A DNA stretch of 64,000 nucleotides from Pseudoxanthomonas daejeonensis (GTDB taxonomy: Bacteria > Pseudomonadota > Gammaproteobacteria > Xanthomonadales > Xanthomonadaceae), in assembly GCF_010093205.1 (NCBI RefSeq), contig NZ_PDWN01000001.1:1-64000 (forward strand), given 5' to 3'. Below are positions 8,452 through 18,631 of this stretch, piece by piece (position 1 is the stretch's first letter; the number at the start of each line of letters is the position of its first letter). The translations under genes were made by a program, and so were the position numbers. The notes under the pieces were generated by a model. It had not been told where the DNA came from. It searched no databases and saw only the letters and a program-made list of their open reading frames with translations.

Positions 8452-9699
8452 TCAGTCCGAATCCCACCACATCCAGAACGCATCCCACAGGCGCTTGAAG
8501 AAACCGCCCTCTTCCACCGCGGTGGTCGCCACCAGCGGCGCCTGGGCGATGACCTTGCCGTCCAGCGACACCTTCACCGTGCCGATCTCCTGGCCGGCGG
8601 CGACCGGCGCGACCAGCGACTTGGGCACTTCCATCGCCGGCTTCAGTTCCGGATAGCGGCCGCGCGGCACGCTGACCAGCAGCGGCTCGGCCACGCCCAG
8701 CTGCACCTGGTCGGCCTTGCCCTTCCACACCTTCAGCTGCGCCACCGGCTTGCCGGGCTCGTACAGCTTGTGGGTCTCGAAGAAGCGGAAGCCCCAGTTG
8801 AGCAGGGCCAGGCTGTCGTCGGCGCGCTGGCGCTCCGAGCTCGAACCCATCACCACCGCGACCAGGCGCTGGTCGTCGCGCTTGGCCGAGCTCATCAGGC
8901 AGTATCCGGCGCCGGAATGGTGGCCGGTCTTGATCCCATCCACGCTCGGGTCGCGCCATAACAGCAGGTTGCGGTTGGGCTGGGTGATGCCGTTGACCGT
9001 GAATTCCTTGACGCTGTTGAACGCGTAGGTTTCCGGGTAGTCGCGGATGAAGGCACGGCCCAGCAAGGCCAGGTCGTGCGCGGTGCTGTAGTGCTCCGGC
9101 GCGGACAGGCCGTGCGCGTTGACGAAGTGGCTGCTCTTCATGCCGATCTTCGCCGCGTAGCTGTTCATCAGGTGGGCGAAGGCCTCCTGGGTTCCGGCGA
9201 CGTGCTCGGCCAGCGCGATCGCCGCGTCGTTGCCGGACTGCACCGCCATGCCCTTTTCCATGTCGCGCAGCGGCGCGCGCTGGTTGACCGGGAAGCCGCT
9301 GAAACTGCCATCGGTGCGGGCGCCGCCCTCGCGCCAGGCGCGCTCGCTCATCAGCACCTGGTCGTCGGGCTTGACCTTGCCGGCGGCGGTTTCGGCGGCG
9401 ATCACGTAGGCGGTCATCACCTTGGTGATGCTGGCCGGTTCCACGCGCGCGTCGGCGTTCTCGCCGGCCAGGACCTGGCCGGTGGCGTAGTCCATCAACA
9501 GCCAGGCGGTGGACTGGGCCGGCTTGGGCGCGCCGGGGATGGCGACCGCAGACGGCGTGGCCGCGGCGGGGGCAGGCTGGGGCGCAGGCGCCTGGGCCAG
9601 GGCCAGGCCGATCGAGAACGTCGTGGCCAGGGCGGCGGCGAACATACCCTTGGAGGGCAGGCCTCGAGCGGGCGCGCCGGCGGCAAAACGGAACTTCAT
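8452..9699 (-). CDS. dacA: D-alanyl-D-alanine carboxypeptidase (PBP5/6 type)
   Basis: Periplasmic penicillin-binding protein of family S11 that removes the terminal D-Ala from peptidoglycan pentapeptides. The 415-residue precursor has a signal peptide and an Ala/Pro-rich linker up to about residue 60, then the active-site motifs Ser90-Ile-Thr-Lys93, Ser155-Gly-Asn and Lys257-Thr-Gly-His. A PBP5 C-terminal domain follows, and the last residues (GGFFKRLWDAFWMWW) form the amphipathic membrane anchor. The start at 9699 has AGGAG upstream at a slightly long spacing. It is the last gene of the mreB-to-dacA run, 121 bases after rlpA. dacC would be an equally fair name. Confidence 0.95.
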   Translation of the reverse strand: MKFRFAAGAPARGLPSKGMFAAALATTFSIGLALAQAPAPQPAPAAATPSAVAIPGAPKPAQSTAWLLMDYATGQVLAGENADARVEPASITKVMTAYVIAAETAAGKVKPDDQVLMSERAWREGGARTDGSFSGFPVNQRAPLRDMEKGMAVQSGNDAAIALAEHVAGTQEAFAHLMNSYAAKIGMKSSHFVNAHGLSAPEHYSTAHDLALLGRAFIRDYPETYAFNSVKEFTVNGITQPNRNLLLWRDPSVDGIKTGHHSGAGYCLMSSAKRDDQRLVAVVMGSSSERQRADDSLALLNWGFRFFETHKLYEPGKPVAQLKVWKGKADQVQLGVAEPLLVSVPRGRYPELKPAMEVPKSLVAPVAAGQEIGTVKVSLDGKVIAQAPLVATTAVEEGGFFKRLWDAFWMWWDSD

Positions 9700-9820
9700 G
9701 CGGATGGGGACTCCTGCATTGGCCGGCACGGTGGCCGGCGGGGCTGACAGCGATGGCGTCCGGAAGCGACGCCCGCGTGGAAGAGGGGAATTGTAAGCAT
9801 GGTGCGCCGCGGGCGCCGGT

Positions 9821-11047
9821 TCATTCACGGACCAGCTGCGGCGTCCCGAATCCGAGACCGGCGATGCGGCCCGCAAGTTCCGTCGCATCGGTGGCGCCGG
9901 GCGCCACGCGCAGGCGCCAGAAGGTGCGGCCGCCGGCGACCACGTCATCCAGCCGTGCGCCGGGAATGCCTGCGGCCAGTAGGCGCTCCAGCGCGCGCCT
10001 GGCGTTGTCCAGGCTGGAGAAGCTGGCGACCTGCAGTTCCGGGCCGGTCGCGGCCGGGCTCGCCGCCGCGGCACCTGCCAGGGGCGCCGACCCGGCGGGC
10101 GCATACGATCCGGATTGCGATACCGGCAGCATCGCCATCGCCTGGCCTGGGCCGGCGGGCGTCGCAGGCACCACCGGCGCAGTTGCCGCCGCCACATTGG
10201 ATACCGGTGCGCTCGTAGCCACGCCGGCCGTCGAAGGCAACGCTTGCACGAGCTGGTCCATGCCGGTCGCCGGCGTGGCCGGCGCGGTCGTGGCCACGTT
10301 CCGGGACGGTGCCGGATCGGCCCTGCGGGCAGGGGCTGCGGCGCGACGCGGCGCGTCGTCGTCGCCAGGCTGCAAAGCGCGGACCTCCACCCGACCGGTG
10401 CCGCGCGCCACGATTCCCAGCTTCACCGCCGCCGCGTAGCTCAGGTCGACCACGCGACCTTCGTGGAAGGGGCCGCGGTCGTTGACCCGCACCACCACCG
10501 ACTCGCCGTTGTCCAGGTTGGTGACCCGGGCGAAGCTGGGAAGCGGCAAGGTCTTGTGCGCGGCGGTGAACGCGTACATGTCGTACACCTCCTGGTTGGA
10601 GGTGCGGCGCCCGTGGAACTTGGCGCCGTAGTACGACGCGGTGCCTTTTTCGACGTAGCCCTTCGGGTGGTCCAGCACGTAGTACTTCTTGCCCAGCACC
10701 GAGTACGGCGAACGGTTGCCGACCGCCGAGGGCGGTTCACTGGTCACCTGCGGCTCGGGAATGCAGGCCACGTTGGGTATGTAGGTCGGCGTGGTGTCGC
10801 TGACGCCCGGCTTGTACAGGCCGCCGGCGGTGTAATCGCCGCGGGTGGTCGGATCCTCCTGCGCCGCCGCATACGGCGAAGCGCCGGAGCAGCCGGCTGG
10901 AACGCCGGACGTGGGCTCCTTGGACACGGCCTTCGCGCCGGCGACCGGCTTTCCATGCGCGGTAGCGGGCTTCTTCGGTGCACTGCTGCAGGCGGCGAGC
11001 GCCAGTACCGCCAGGATCAGCATGCCCTGCGGCAGCCCGGCTTTCAT
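9821..11047 (-). CDS. rlpA: Septal lytic transglycosylase/lipoprotein RlpA
   Basis: Outer-membrane lipoprotein that cuts peptidoglycan strands lacking stem peptides and localises to the septum. The 408-residue protein has a lipobox with Cys20 (LALAAC), a double-psi beta-barrel at about 135-220 containing the family Glu (NQEVYD), His (TAAHKTLP) and Asp (VNDRGPF) residues, then a long Ala/Pro-rich linker and a C-terminal SPOR domain from about 330. The ATG overlaps the mltB stop as ATGA, so the two are translationally coupled. Its place between mltB and dacA fits remodelling of newly made wall. Confidence 0.96.
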   Translation of the reverse strand: MKAGLPQGMLILAVLALAACSSAPKKPATAHGKPVAGAKAVSKEPTSGVPAGCSGASPYAAAQEDPTTRGDYTAGGLYKPGVSDTTPTYIPNVACIPEPQVTSEPPSAVGNRSPYSVLGKKYYVLDHPKGYVEKGTASYYGAKFHGRRTSNQEVYDMYAFTAAHKTLPLPSFARVTNLDNGESVVVRVNDRGPFHEGRVVDLSYAAAVKLGIVARGTGRVEVRALQPGDDDAPRRAAAPARRADPAPSRNVATTAPATPATGMDQLVQALPSTAGVATSAPVSNVAAATAPVVPATPAGPGQAMAMLPVSQSGSYAPAGSAPLAGAAAASPAATGPELQVASFSSLDNARRALERLLAAGIPGARLDDVVAGGRTFWRLRVAPGATDATELAGRIAGLGFGTPQLVRE

Positions 11048-12165
11048 GCCGGCGGGATCTCGCGGCCGGCAATCGCCTGCGACAGCTGGTACACGGCCAT
11101 CGCGTACATCTTGGAGATGTTGTAGCGGGTGATGGCGTAATAGTTCTGGAAGCCGAGCCAGTACTGCGGGCCGGCGCTGCCTTCCAGCGACACCGGGGTG
11201 GCGGTCGCGCCGGCCGGCACCGGCTGCTGCGGCGTGTAGCCGCGCGCGGCCAGGTCGGCGAGCGTGTGGCTGGGGATCCAGTCTTCCGGATTGAACGGCT
11301 CGCGCCCGGGCGCCAGCGTCGCCGGTACCGCCACCGGGCCACCACGGACCCAGCCGCCCTTCTTCACGAAATAGTTGGCGACCGAAGCGAAGACGTCGTC
11401 GAGGCTGCCGAACAGGTCGCGGCGACCGTCGCCGTCGCCGTCCACCGCGAACTCGCGATAGCTCGAAGGCATGAACTGGCCCAAGCCCATCGCCCCGGCG
11501 TAGCTGCCCTTGAGCGCGGCGATGTCCAGCTTCTCTTCCCTGCCCAGCGCGAACAGCTGCGCCAGTTCGTCGCGGAAGAACAGCTCGCGCCGCACTTCGC
11601 GTTCGAGCTTGGCCGGATCGCCGCTACGGGGGTAGCGGAACGCCAGCGTGTACAGCGCATCGAGCACCGAGTAGCGGCCCGTGTTGCCGCCATAGCTGGT
11701 TTCCACGCCGATGATCGCCACGATCAGCTCGGCCGGAACGCCGGTCTGCGCCTGCACCTTGTCGAGCGCCTCGCGGTGTTCGGCCAGGAATGCGCGGCCG
11801 CCATCGATGCGCGCCTGGCTGATGAACATCGGCCGGTACTCGTGCCACGGCTTGACCCGTTCGGCGGGGCGCGACATCGCCGTGACCACGCTGTCCAGGA
11901 ACGTGGCCCCGGCCAGGGTCGCTTCGATTTCCGCCGCTGGAACACCGAAACGCGCGGACGTATCGCGCACGAAGTTGGCGCGCGCGGTCTCGAACGGGAC
12001 CGGGGTGAGGTCGACCGGCGACGCCTTGGGTTTCTCGGGGGCGGCCTCGGCAGGCGTGGCAGCCTTCGCGACGGGCGTGGAGGCCGGCGGCGAAACGAAC
12101 GCCTCCTTCGGGATGCAGCCGAGGAGGGTGAGGGCCAACAGGCTGGCGAGTGCGTGTTTCGTCAT
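11044..12165 (-). CDS. mltB: Membrane-bound lytic murein transglycosylase B
   Basis: Lipoprotein lytic transglycosylase (family 3) that cleaves the MurNAc-GlcNAc bond to give anhydro ends. Starting at the ATG at 12165 gives 373 residues, with the lipobox Cys17 (LLGC), a Pro/Ala-rich tether to about residue 50, the catalytic Glu154 in GVETSYGG, and the GAMGLGQFMPSSY motif. A longer frame back to 12252 lacks a signal-type start. It lies 73 bases past rodA and overlaps rlpA by four bases. The set rodA-mltB-rlpA-dacA couples wall synthesis to hydrolysis. Confidence 0.95.
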   Translation of the reverse strand: MTKHALASLLALTLLGCIPKEAFVSPPASTPVAKAATPAEAAPEKPKASPVDLTPVPFETARANFVRDTSARFGVPAAEIEATLAGATFLDSVVTAMSRPAERVKPWHEYRPMFISQARIDGGRAFLAEHREALDKVQAQTGVPAELIVAIIGVETSYGGNTGRYSVLDALYTLAFRYPRSGDPAKLEREVRRELFFRDELAQLFALGREEKLDIAALKGSYAGAMGLGQFMPSSYREFAVDGDGDGRRDLFGSLDDVFASVANYFVKKGGWVRGGPVAVPATLAPGREPFNPEDWIPSHTLADLAARGYTPQQPVPAGATATPVSLEGSAGPQYWLGFQNYYAITRYNISKMYAMAVYQLSQAIAGREIPPA

Positions 12166-12238
12166 CGTCGGGAGCCTAGCATGTGCCTGCAAAGGCACGG
12201 AACCTTCGCATTTTCGCAATCGCATCCAGCGCATGCGT

Positions 12239-13360
12239 TCAGCGGATTCCATGCACCGGCCGGTGCGTGCGCACCGCCATCACCAGGCCCAGTCCGGCCA
12301 GCAGCGATACCGCCGACGTGCCGCCGTAGCTGAGCAAAGGCATCGGCACGCCCACCACCGGCAGCAGGCCCGAAACCATGCCGCCGTTGACCAGCACGTA
12401 GACGAAGAACGCCAGGCCCAGCGCGCCCGCGAGCAGGCGCGAATAGGTGTCGCGCGCTTCGACCGCGATCCACAGGCAGCGCCCGACCACGAACAGGTAC
12501 AGCGCCAGCACCGCGGCCACGCCGATCCAGCCGAACTCCTCGCTCAGCACCGCGAAGATGAAGTCGGTGGTCTGCTCGGGGATGAAATTCAGGTGCGCCT
12601 GGCTGCCCTCGCCCCAGCCCTTGCCGGTGAGGCCGCCCGAACCGATCGCGATCTTGGACTGGATGATGTTCCAGCCGGTGCCCAGCGGATCGCGCTCGGG
12701 CTCCATGAACGTGAGGATGCGGTCCTTCTGGTACGGGCGCAGGAGCCAGATCCATGCCACCGGCGCGACTGCCGCCACGCCACCGATGGCCACGCCCACC
12801 CACCACCACGGCAGGCCCGCCAGCAACAACGCGAACACGCCGCTGGCGGCGATCAGCATCGCGGTACCGAAATCCGGCTGCAGCAGGATCAGTCCGGTCG
12901 GTACCGCGACCAGCAAAGCGGCCACGAGCACGGTGTCGACGCGTGGAGGCAGCGGCCGCTTGTGCAGGTACCAGGCGACCATCATCGGCAGGGTGATCTT
13001 CAGCAGTTCCGACGGCTGCAGGTAGAACACGCCCAGGTCGAGCCAGTGCCGGCCATGCTTGCCGGTGCCCACCAGCAATACCGCGATCAGCGGCAGCAGC
13101 GACAACGCGTACACCGAGGGCGACCAGGCGCGCAGGCGGATCACCGATACCCGCGACAGGGCCCACATCGCCAGCAGGCCGACCGCGAACCGCGCGCCCT
13201 GCGCCTTGATCAGCGCCGGGCCGCTGCTGGCGCCGCCGGCGCTGTACAGCACCGCCAGGCCCATCGCCATCAGCGCCGCCAGCGCGAGCAGCAACGGCCA
13301 GTCCAGCGTGCGCGACACGCGCGCGCCCATGTCGAGCAGCCAGCGCAGGAAATCCCTCAC
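12239..13360 (-). CDS. rodA: Rod-shape glycosyltransferase RodA (SEDS)
   Basis: Polytopic SEDS-family peptidoglycan polymerase that works with PBP2 to elongate the lateral wall. The product is 373 residues (E. coli RodA 370) with about ten membrane helices. It has the SEDS signatures: a WLDLGVFYLQPSELLKI region, the PDFGTA motif and the C-terminal LPVVGVPMPLLSYGGTS region. The start is GTG at 13360, which overlaps the mrdA stop as GTGA and has GGAGGA about seven bases upstream; the ATG at 13330 is the alternative. The overlap argues for tightly coupled synthesis of RodA and PBP2. Confidence 0.97.
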   Translation of the reverse strand: MRDFLRWLLDMGARVSRTLDWPLLLALAALMAMGLAVLYSAGGASSGPALIKAQGARFAVGLLAMWALSRVSVIRLRAWSPSVYALSLLPLIAVLLVGTGKHGRHWLDLGVFYLQPSELLKITLPMMVAWYLHKRPLPPRVDTVLVAALLVAVPTGLILLQPDFGTAMLIAASGVFALLLAGLPWWWVGVAIGGVAAVAPVAWIWLLRPYQKDRILTFMEPERDPLGTGWNIIQSKIAIGSGGLTGKGWGEGSQAHLNFIPEQTTDFIFAVLSEEFGWIGVAAVLALYLFVVGRCLWIAVEARDTYSRLLAGALGLAFFVYVLVNGGMVSGLLPVVGVPMPLLSYGGTSAVSLLAGLGLVMAVRTHRPVHGIR

Positions 13361-15579
13361 CGGTCGTCCTCCGCATCCGGAGGCGGCGGTACCCGTGGTC
13401 CGGATGCGGGATCGGCGACCCGGGGCGAGGCCGCGGGCGCTTCCGCCGCGGAAACGCCACTTGCAGCCCTCACCGGGTCCGCGTTGTGCAGGCGCGCCCA
13501 GTTGCCCAGGCTGTTGGCGGATGGATTGCGGTCGCTCGCCAACGCCGGGGAGCGCTGCGCGCTGGCGGCGGGTGGCGTCACCACGTCCGCCACGCTCGAC
13601 GGCGGGGTGGAGGATGCGCCCGCGCTGGCGGTCGCCGCAGGTGCCGGTACGGTGGACGGCGCCGTTGCCGGCGGACAATCCGCCGCTTCCCCGGCACACC
13701 CCGGCGCGTCCACGCCGTCGATCGGCTCCATCCCCGCAGGCAGCTTGCCCAGCAGCCAGGCATCGAAGATCGCCCGCGCGATCGGCGCGGCGGTGCTGCC
13801 ACCGTAGCCGCCGCCTTCCACCGCCACGGCCACGGCGATCTGCGGATCGTCGGCCGGGGCGTAGCCGATGAACAGCGCGCGATGGCGCAGGTGCATCGGC
13901 AGGCTGCGCGGATCGACCGCGGCGGTGCCGCGGCGACTGACAACCTGCGCAGTGCCGGTCTTGCCGGCGATCCGGTACGGGATGCCCGTGCCGATCGCGC
14001 GCGCCGTGCCGCCGGGGCCATGCACGGTCATGACCATGCCCTCGCCCACCACCTGCAGGTCCGCCGGGCTGTCGCTGATCTGGCCCGGTGCCGGCTGCGG
14101 CAGCGGCGCCCAAGGCGCGTCGAAGCGGTCGCGGCGCGCGTCCACCAGGTGCGGCCGGCGCAGGCGGCCGCCGTCGGCCAGCGCGCCGGTGCCGCGCACC
14201 ATCTGCAGCGGCGTCACCTTCCAGTCGCCCTGGCCGATGCTGATGTTGACCGTGTCGCCCGGATACCAGCGCTCCTTGCGGTTCTTCAGCTTCCACGCCG
14301 GGCTGGGCAGGATGCCGGTGTTCTCGCCGGCAAGGTCGATGCCGCTGGGCTGGCCGAAGCCGTAGCGGGACAGGTACTCCTGGACGCGGCCGATGCCCAT
14401 GTCCAGCGCCAGCTGGTAGTAGTAGGTGTTGACCGAATCGGCGATCGACTTGCGCGCGTCGGTCCAGCCGTGGCCGCCGCGATGCGAGTCGCCCCAGCCG
14501 CGGCTGGTGCCGGGCAGGTGGAACATGCCGGTGGACAGGGTCCGGTCCTCCGGCTTGCGGATGCCGCTGTCCAGGCCGGCCAGCGCCAGGAACGGCTTGA
14601 GCGTGGAACCCGGGGCCACGCCGCCGAGCACGGCGCGGTTGAACTGCGGGCGCGAGGGGTTGTCCATCAGCGCGCGGTAATCGTCGTGCGAGATGCCGTT
14701 GACGAACAGGTTCGGATCGAAGCCCGGGAGGCTGACCAGCGCCAGGATCTCGCCGGTGCGCGGATCCATCGCCACCGCCGTGCCTTCCAGTTCGCCGAAC
14801 GCGGCCACGGCGGCGCGCTGCAGCTCGGCGTCGATTGACAGGCGCAGGTCGGCGCCCGGCCGCGCCGGCACGCGGCCGACGGTCCGCAGCGCGCGGCCCT
14901 GCACGTTGGTCTCGATCTGCTCGTAGCCGACCTGGCCGCGCAGCATCTCCTCGTAGGAGCGCTCGATGCCGGTCTTGCCGATGTGGCTCAACGCCGCACC
15001 GCCGTCGCCGAGCTTGGCCAGGTCGTCTTCATCGACCCGGCCGACGTAGCCGATCACGTGCGAAAACAGGTCGCCGTAGGGATAGTGCCGGGTCAGGTAG
15101 GGCTGCAGCTCGACGCCCGGGAAGCGCCAGCGGTTGACCGCGAAGGCGGCCATCTCCTCATCGCTCAGGCGCAGCTTCAGGGTGACCGGCAGGAAACCGC
15201 GGCCGGACTTGCGCTCCTTTCGGAAGTGCGCGATCTCGTCCTCGCTGAGCGCAATCACCTGCCCCAGTTCGGACAGCAGCGCATCGAGGTCGCCGGCCTT
15301 GTCGGGGGTGACGTCGAGGCGGAACGCGGGCAGGTTCTCGGCCAGCAGCCGGCCCTGGCGGTCGTAGATCATGCCGCGCGCCGGCACCACCGGGCGCGGG
15401 CGGATCCGGTTGGCTTCCGAGCGCGTGGAATAGTCGGCGTGCTGCAGCACCTGCAGGCGGAAGTACCACGCGCCCAGGCCGACCAGCGCCAGCGCCACGG
15501 CAAGGAAGCCGAGCGCGGCGCGGCGGCGGAACTGCTCGGCTTCGGCGTGCGGGTTCTTGAACGGTCGACGGCTGCTCAT
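13357..15579 (-). CDS. mrdA: Penicillin-binding protein 2 (elongation transpeptidase)
   Basis: Class B penicillin-binding protein that cross-links peptidoglycan during elongation as the RodA partner. It has one N-terminal membrane helix (about 22-40), the PBP dimerisation domain, then the transpeptidase motifs Ser325-Thr-Leu-Lys328, Ser382-Val-Asn and Lys540-Thr-Gly-Thr. At 740 residues it is about 105 longer than E. coli PBP2 (633). The excess is a C-terminal tail from about residue 625 that is rich in Ala, Pro and Ser, has three Cys at its start (APGCAGEAADC and one more context) and no recognisable domain. The gene sits between mreD and rodA. Confidence 0.96.
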   Translation of the reverse strand: MSSRRPFKNPHAEAEQFRRRAALGFLAVALALVGLGAWYFRLQVLQHADYSTRSEANRIRPRPVVPARGMIYDRQGRLLAENLPAFRLDVTPDKAGDLDALLSELGQVIALSEDEIAHFRKERKSGRGFLPVTLKLRLSDEEMAAFAVNRWRFPGVELQPYLTRHYPYGDLFSHVIGYVGRVDEDDLAKLGDGGAALSHIGKTGIERSYEEMLRGQVGYEQIETNVQGRALRTVGRVPARPGADLRLSIDAELQRAAVAAFGELEGTAVAMDPRTGEILALVSLPGFDPNLFVNGISHDDYRALMDNPSRPQFNRAVLGGVAPGSTLKPFLALAGLDSGIRKPEDRTLSTGMFHLPGTSRGWGDSHRGGHGWTDARKSIADSVNTYYYQLALDMGIGRVQEYLSRYGFGQPSGIDLAGENTGILPSPAWKLKNRKERWYPGDTVNISIGQGDWKVTPLQMVRGTGALADGGRLRRPHLVDARRDRFDAPWAPLPQPAPGQISDSPADLQVVGEGMVMTVHGPGGTARAIGTGIPYRIAGKTGTAQVVSRRGTAAVDPRSLPMHLRHRALFIGYAPADDPQIAVAVAVEGGGYGGSTAAPIARAIFDAWLLGKLPAGMEPIDGVDAPGCAGEAADCPPATAPSTVPAPAATASAGASSTPPSSVADVVTPPAASAQRSPALASDRNPSANSLGNWARLHNADPVRAASGVSAAEAPAASPRVADPASGPRVPPPPDAEDDR

Positions 15580-15591
15580 GCTCGCGCCGGC

Positions 15592-16077
15592 TCAGTTGCC
15601 GCGCCGGCCCAGACGCAGCGCGTCCAGCAGCAGGAACAGCGGCGGCCACAGCACCACGCCCAGCAGCGGCGCCCACCAGTAGTTCCAGGGCAGGGCCGCC
15701 TGGCCCAGCGCCAGGTGGATGGCCGCGACCACGATGCGATCGTTGAGCAGCAACGCCCCGATCGCCAGAGCCTGCTGCGAAAGCGGGAAGAAGCGCAGTC
15801 GCGCGCGGAAACGCTGCAGGATGAAGGCCATGATCACCAGGCGCAGGGCCTGTTCGCCGAGCAGTCCGCCGTAGGCGATGTCGGCGGCCAGGCCGACCCC
15901 GAACGCCAGGCCCAGCCCGGCGCGCGAGGGCGCCTCGATCACCCAGTAGGCCAGGACCAGCGCCAGCCAGTACGGACGCAGCGGCTGCAGCATTTCAGGC
16001 AGTGGCAGCAGGCCGAGCAGCAGGGCCACGAACAGGCTCGCCGGCAGGATCCAACCCCCGTCGCGCAGGCGGCTCAT
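15592..16077 (-). CDS. mreD: Rod shape-determining protein MreD
   Basis: Inner-membrane protein of the elongasome that bridges MreC and the RodA/PBP2 synthase. The product has 161 residues and about five membrane helices (LPASLFVALLLGLLPLP, LVLAYWVIEAP, GLAFGVGLAADIAYG and others), normal for MreD. The acidic Asp in the GLAADIAYG helix and the surrounding pattern match the family. The ATG overlaps the mreC stop as ATGA and the stop lies 12 bases before mrdA. Confidence 0.95.
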   Translation of the reverse strand: MSRLRDGGWILPASLFVALLLGLLPLPEMLQPLRPYWLALVLAYWVIEAPSRAGLGLAFGVGLAADIAYGGLLGEQALRLVIMAFILQRFRARLRFFPLSQQALAIGALLLNDRIVVAAIHLALGQAALPWNYWWAPLLGVVLWPPLFLLLDALRLGRRGN

Positions 16078-17162
16078 CGTCGCGGCTCCGGTGGTGGGGG
16101 CCCGGCGGGCACGGCTTCGGCGGACGCCGGAGCGACCCGCGGCGTCCGTGTCGCGCCTGCACCGGTGGGCGATGCGGCCCCGCCTGGCGCCGCCGCGGGC
16201 GCGTTGGGCGTGGCGACCACGCCAGCCGCGGAAGACCGCATCGCAGCGGCTCCATCCAGCGCCGTCGGCGCCGCAGCCGGTCCCCCGGCGGCCGGCAGGT
16301 CCGGATCGGCCGGGGTCGCGGGCGGCAACGTGCCGACCCGCAGCAGCAGCACGTCGCGGCCCCGGTCCAGCTGTGCCGCCGGCGAGAGCTCGCCGACCAG
16401 GAAGGCCTGGCTTTCGTCCGGGCGCAGCGCGGTGATCGTGGCGACCGGGAAACCCGCCGGGAACCGCCCGCCCAGTCCCGACGTCACCAGCACATCGCCG
16501 ACCTGCACGTCGCGGTTCAACGGCACGTCGCGCAGCTCGAGCCGGTCGCCGCCGCCATAGGCGATCAGGCGGACCCCGTTGCGCGCGATCATCACCGGCA
16601 CCGCATGGTCGGGGTCGGTCAGCAGCAGCACGGTCGACTGCATCGGAGTGACTCCGACCACCTGCCCGAGCAGGCCGCCGGCATCGATCACCGCCTGGCC
16701 GATGCTCACGCCCTGGCGGCTGCCTGCGGCCAGCACGAGCCGCTGCCGCGACGGCTCCAGGTCGATGTTCAGGATCGGCACCAGCTGTACGTCCAGGCCG
16801 CCGCGTTCGGCGACGCCGAGCAGGCCGCGCAGCTGCGCATTGTCCAGGGCGGCGTTGCGCAGCCGGGTCAGGCGTGCGTTGGCCAGCAGCAGGTCGTTGC
16901 GCAGCTGCCGGTTCTCCTCGAGCAGGGCACCGCGCGAGGCCAGGCCTTCCTTCAGGCCGCCACCGACGCGCCCCGGCAGGCCGGCCAGCGCCCAGACCGG
17001 CTGGGCGACCAGGTCGGCCTGCGCGCGCAGCTGGCGCAGCCAGCCGCCACGGTGGTCGAGCACCAGCAACGTGGTGGCCAGGGCGAGGTAGGCCAACAGC
17101 CGCAGCGTTCCGGCGGTGTCACCAGGGCGGGCAGCAGCGGCAGGTCCGGAATAGGACGACAC
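16074..17162 (-). CDS. mreC: Rod shape-determining protein MreC
   Basis: Periplasmic scaffold of the elongasome, anchored by one membrane helix at about 18-36 (LRLLAYLALATTLLVLDH). A coiled coil at about 70-110 (LLEENRQLRNDLLLANARL) precedes the two beta-barrel domains to about residue 270. The last 90 or so residues are a Pro/Ala-rich tail not present in E. coli MreC. The GTG at 17162 was chosen because it places the membrane helix near the N-terminus as usual; there is no good ribosome site, so the exact start is uncertain. It is 100 bases past mreB and overlaps mreD. Confidence 0.94.
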   Translation of the reverse strand: MSSYSGPAAAARPGDTAGTLRLLAYLALATTLLVLDHRGGWLRQLRAQADLVAQPVWALAGLPGRVGGGLKEGLASRGALLEENRQLRNDLLLANARLTRLRNAALDNAQLRGLLGVAERGGLDVQLVPILNIDLEPSRQRLVLAAGSRQGVSIGQAVIDAGGLLGQVVGVTPMQSTVLLLTDPDHAVPVMIARNGVRLIAYGGGDRLELRDVPLNRDVQVGDVLVTSGLGGRFPAGFPVATITALRPDESQAFLVGELSPAAQLDRGRDVLLLRVGTLPPATPADPDLPAAGGPAAAPTALDGAAAMRSSAAGVVATPNAPAAAPGGAASPTGAGATRTPRVAPASAEAVPAGPPPPEPRR

Positions 17163-17262
17163 GGAAGGCGTTCGGCGGTCGCGGCGGCAATGGGCAAGTA
17201 TGGCGGCGGACGCGTGCACTGTGACAGGCCGCGCCGCCGCGGCCCGTCCACGCGTGCCCGGA

Positions 17263-18631
<1,369 letters not shown>

